This document shows, piece after piece, positions 5,378 to 7,307 of a stretch of 7,307 nucleotides of DNA. Each line of letters starts with the position of its first letter. Position 1 is the stretch's first letter. The notes under the pieces were generated by a model, which saw only the letters and a program-made list of their open reading frames with translations, ran no database searches and was not told the DNA's origin. Origin of the DNA: an uncultured Porphyromonadaceae bacterium (GTDB lineage: Bacteria; Bacteroidota; Bacteroidia; Bacteroidales; Muribaculaceae); NCBI GenBank assembly GCA_947174735.1, contig CAMWKC010000106.1, positions 1-7,307 of the forward strand, written 5' to 3'. A program made the translations under genes and the position numbers.

Positions 5378-7072
5378 TTAATGTTTGTTACGATTCTGAG
5401 CAATCTTACGGTATTCGGATGGTGTCAGACCGGTTGACTTTTTAAATACAGAAACGAAATTGGTTCTTGACCGGAAACCACAACTGTTGGCAATACTTTC
5501 AAGAGTATATTGTCCGTAAGTTTCAAAGTCTGTCAGACGCCGACATGCCTCTCTGACTCTGACTTCACCGAGATATGTAGGAAAATTTTTACCGAGCACC
5601 ACATTCAGTGTACGTGATACCTTTTTCTGTGACGACCCTACTAATTCGGCCAGACGATCTACACTAAAACTCTCCTGTAACACTTCCTCATTAGTCTCCA
5701 TGACGTTGGTTATACATTCTGCCAGCCTCATCATAGATTCGTCAGGCTGTTCTTCATTTTCATCGGTTTCCTCTGTTTTAATATCGGTCTCGGGCTTTAT
5801 ACTGTCTGGTGAAGTCACAGTTTCTATGTTAATCATAGCTGTACGCCTTTCTCGTTCGGTCTCTATTTCACGCATGAATTCTTCATTTCGTCTGAAAAGC
5901 TCCTCATTTCGCGAACGTAGAATTTTTTTCTGTCTAAGTATCAGTACTAATAACGTAGACACTACAAGTACTGCCAAGCCAAAAAAGAGCAAAAGACGCT
6001 TATTAAAGCTATTTTCCAACTGTAACAGTCGTATCTGTTTATCGGCACGCACTATACGCCGGTTTGACTCCACATCCTTTATATTGCCGAAAGCACGTGA
6101 ACCGAATAAGGATTCAGCAAGATTTATATATTTCAGAGCGTAATATGTAGACGAATCAGAATTGCCTGCCTGATAATAAAGTCGTGTCAGAAACTGTAGG
6201 TAAGATATTTCCATATCAGCATGTTCCTGTCTTATGTTTTTATCACGCAGACTGTTGACAACAGCTATGGCTTCTTTATATTTTTTCTGATTTTGTAATA
6301 TGAGTGTTTTTACAGATATAGCGGCCACTTTATGCCGTTCATATTCCGGAAGACTATCCATAACAGCGATACCGTGGTTAAGTGTCCTGACTGCATCATC
6401 ATATTTCTGATTCTCATACAGGTCAGCAACTTTTATCATATAATCGGTAAATTGTTTTAACGGTGTGTCAGGTATCGCGGTGTCGTGGTATTGTTTAAGT
6501 ATAGAATCAAGAGATGAGAAATTGCCTATATCAAACCCTCCGATAATAATATTGTTGACAGCTCTCAGCATAAGACCGGTATCACCATTCTTTTTAGCTA
6601 TTTCAAACCCCCGTGTAGTAAGAGCAATAGCTGTGTCAACATCACGGAACACATAGTACACCATTGCCAAATCAATGTATATAGCTGCAAGCTGATCATG
6701 CAGACCATTCTGTTCGGCTATTTCCATTGATGTGGTAAGACAGTCAAAAGCATTCTTATAATCGTTTACATGCTGAAAATACATCACACCTGCTTCATGC
6801 AGGCCTTTAACACATATCCGGTCAGCACTGTCAGGTAATTCGGGAGTGTAAAGTTCCTTCAGTCTCATGAATCTTGCCAGTGCGCTGTCGGGCATCTGTT
6901 TCTCTTTATAACTCATACCCTCACGGTAAATACTGTCTGTACGCAGACCTTCTTCATGCCAGTAAGCTTTATTAGAGAAGTAAGTACAACGCTGAAACAT
7001 AGCACCTGTGACGAGTACTATGATTGCTATAGTGAGGAATAATGGAATTTTATGTTTATTTAGGTTATGCAT
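5378..7072 (-). CDS. Membrane-spanning TPR regulator with C-terminal AraC-type DNA-binding domain
   Basis: 564 residues. A hydrophobic segment at about 9-25, after basic NKHK, acts as signal anchor. The Cys at 29 lacks a proper lipobox. Residues 45-320 are helical tetratricopeptide-like repeats (for example around 94-120, 127-160, 208-240, 248-275 and 288-320), probably periplasmic. A second membrane segment is at 359-379 (LLLFFGLAVLVVSTLLVLIL), flanked by charged coiled-coil-like helices (335-358, 381-412). An acidic linker (417-446) follows, then the cytoplasmic AraC/XylS domain (455-560). That domain has two helix-turn-helix motifs, FSVDRLAELVGSSQKKVSRTL (469-489) and YTLESIANSCGFRSRTNFV (522-540), and the family signature FKKSTGLTPSEYRK (543-556). 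No histidine kinase or receiver domain is present, so it would signal in one polypeptide, unlike hybrid two-component systems. Its likely target is the downstream surface-protein pair on the same strand. No good terminator follows it, so read-through is possible. Confidence 0.9.
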   Translation of the reverse strand: MHNLNKHKIPLFLTIAIIVLVTGAMFQRCTYFSNKAYWHEEGLRTDSIYREGMSYKEKQMPDSALARFMRLKELYTPELPDSADRICVKGLHEAGVMYFQHVNDYKNAFDCLTTSMEIAEQNGLHDQLAAIYIDLAMVYYVFRDVDTAIALTTRGFEIAKKNGDTGLMLRAVNNIIIGGFDIGNFSSLDSILKQYHDTAIPDTPLKQFTDYMIKVADLYENQKYDDAVRTLNHGIAVMDSLPEYERHKVAAISVKTLILQNQKKYKEAIAVVNSLRDKNIRQEHADMEISYLQFLTRLYYQAGNSDSSTYYALKYINLAESLFGSRAFGNIKDVESNRRIVRADKQIRLLQLENSFNKRLLLFFGLAVLVVSTLLVLILRQKKILRSRNEELFRRNEEFMREIETERERRTAMINIETVTSPDSIKPETDIKTEETDENEEQPDESMMRLAECITNVMETNEEVLQESFSVDRLAELVGSSQKKVSRTLNVVLGKNFPTYLGEVRVREACRRLTDFETYGQYTLESIANSCGFRSRTNFVSVFKKSTGLTPSEYRKIAQNRNKH

Positions 7073-7088
7073 TAATAGTATTATGGAA

Positions 7089-7122
7089 AAGACATCATGC
7101 CGACATATCTTCGTTATGTCTT
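7089..7122 (-). repeat. Overlapping inverted repeats in the regulator leader
   Basis: AAGACAT (7089-7095) can pair with ATGTCTT (7116-7122). Alternatively GACATA (7102-7107) can pair with TATGTC (7115-7120). The two pairings share the 7116-7120 arm and exclude each other. They lie 17-50 bases upstream of the regulator start codon, inside its probable 5' leader. The stems are short and A/T-rich, so a role is uncertain. Confidence 0.3.
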
Positions 7123-7169
7123 ATTTGCATAATGCCTGTTAGGAAGAAATACGAAATAGTAACATCTTG

Positions 7170-7177
7170 CAAATTTA
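7170..7177 (-). promoter_or_regulatory. Candidate -7 promoter box for the regulator, TAAATTTG
   Basis: It matches the Bacteroidota TAnnTTTG consensus on the minus strand, about 98 bases before the regulator start codon, implying a leader of about 90 bases. No clear -33 TTG is seen at the expected spacing, and the region is A/T-rich, so this is a weak call. Its position, after the terminator at 7242-7284 and before the gene, fits an independent promoter. Confidence 0.35.
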
Positions 7178-7241
7178 ATCAATACTTTCGATACTGTATT
7201 TGCAGTTAGGATAATTTAGCATATACATAGAACTGGTGCTG

Positions 7242-7284
7242 AAAAAATATAAAATCCTGCCGAATCCGACAGATTCGACAGGAT
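7242..7284 (-). terminator. Intrinsic terminator of a minus-strand gene beyond the right edge
   Basis: Positions 7254-7266 (ATCCTGCCGAATC) pair with 7272-7284 (GATTCGACAGGAT) over 13 positions, with one C/A mismatch that becomes a G-U pair in minus-strand RNA. The loop is 5 bases. On the minus strand the stem is followed by TTTATATTTTTTC, a standard U-rich tail. It therefore ends a minus-strand transcript whose gene lies past 7307, and it separates the regulator from that gene. Confidence 0.75.
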
Positions 7285-7307
7285 AACTGAATATATGTAA
7301 GAATTTA

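Noticed and set aside
5700..6143. 147-codon open frame on the + strand
   Set aside because: It is antisense to the regulator gene, and the Ser/Arg-rich low-complexity product is a reverse-complement shadow of the acidic linker and coiled-coil region.
5378..7072. Regulator as a lipoprotein (Cys at residue 29 after a hydrophobic segment)
   Set aside because: The residues before Cys29 are F-Q-R, which does not fit the lipobox; a signal anchor is more consistent with the second membrane segment and cytoplasmic DNA-binding domain.
7073..7307. Possible small gene or tRNA at the right edge
   Set aside because: No open frame with plausible coding character and no cloverleaf; the inverted repeat at 7254-7284 is explained by a terminator.

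Overview
The window looks like part of a Bacteroidota chromosome, most likely order Bacteroidales (a gut-type Muribaculaceae or Prevotella/Bacteroides relative). The evidence is T9SS-like C-terminal tails on surface proteins, choice-of-anchor J/fibronectin modules, a transmembrane TPR-AraC regulator, TAnnTTTG-type promoter boxes and A-rich leaders without Shine-Dalgarno sequences. The family-level placement is inference.

Layout: four genes. A predicted lipoprotein of unknown function (20-673, +) converges on a minus-strand block of three genes read right to left. These are a membrane-spanning TPR/AraC-type regulator (7072-5378), a large exported multidomain adhesin-like protein with nested fibronectin/jelly-roll modules (5116-2687), and an exported Omp28-like protein with a thioredoxin-type CxxC active site (2579-753). 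No gap is longer than 300 bases. The two largest hold signals rather than genes. The 261-base gap at 5117-5377 has a candidate promoter, an 11-base direct repeat and two leader hairpins. The 235-base right edge (7073-7307) has a candidate regulator promoter, alternative leader hairpins and a terminator for a gene beyond the window.

Working model (inference): the regulator senses a periplasmic or envelope cue through its TPRs. It then binds the direct repeats 5291-5301 and 5354-5364 to control the adhesin and Omp28-like genes, which are probably co-transcribed (107-base gap, no promoter seen between them). The two secreted proteins would be exported by Sec and then probably through the type IX system. 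The mRNA appears to carry stable hairpins just before each start codon and to end at a terminator lying across the 3' end of the convergent lipoprotein gene. In four of the hairpins the mismatches are C/A on the + strand and so become G-U pairs on the - strand, which supports their acting in minus-strand RNA.

No mobile element, CRISPR array, tRNA or rRNA was seen. The most interesting features are the putative regulator-operator-surface protein module and the doubly nested domain architecture of the 809-residue protein.
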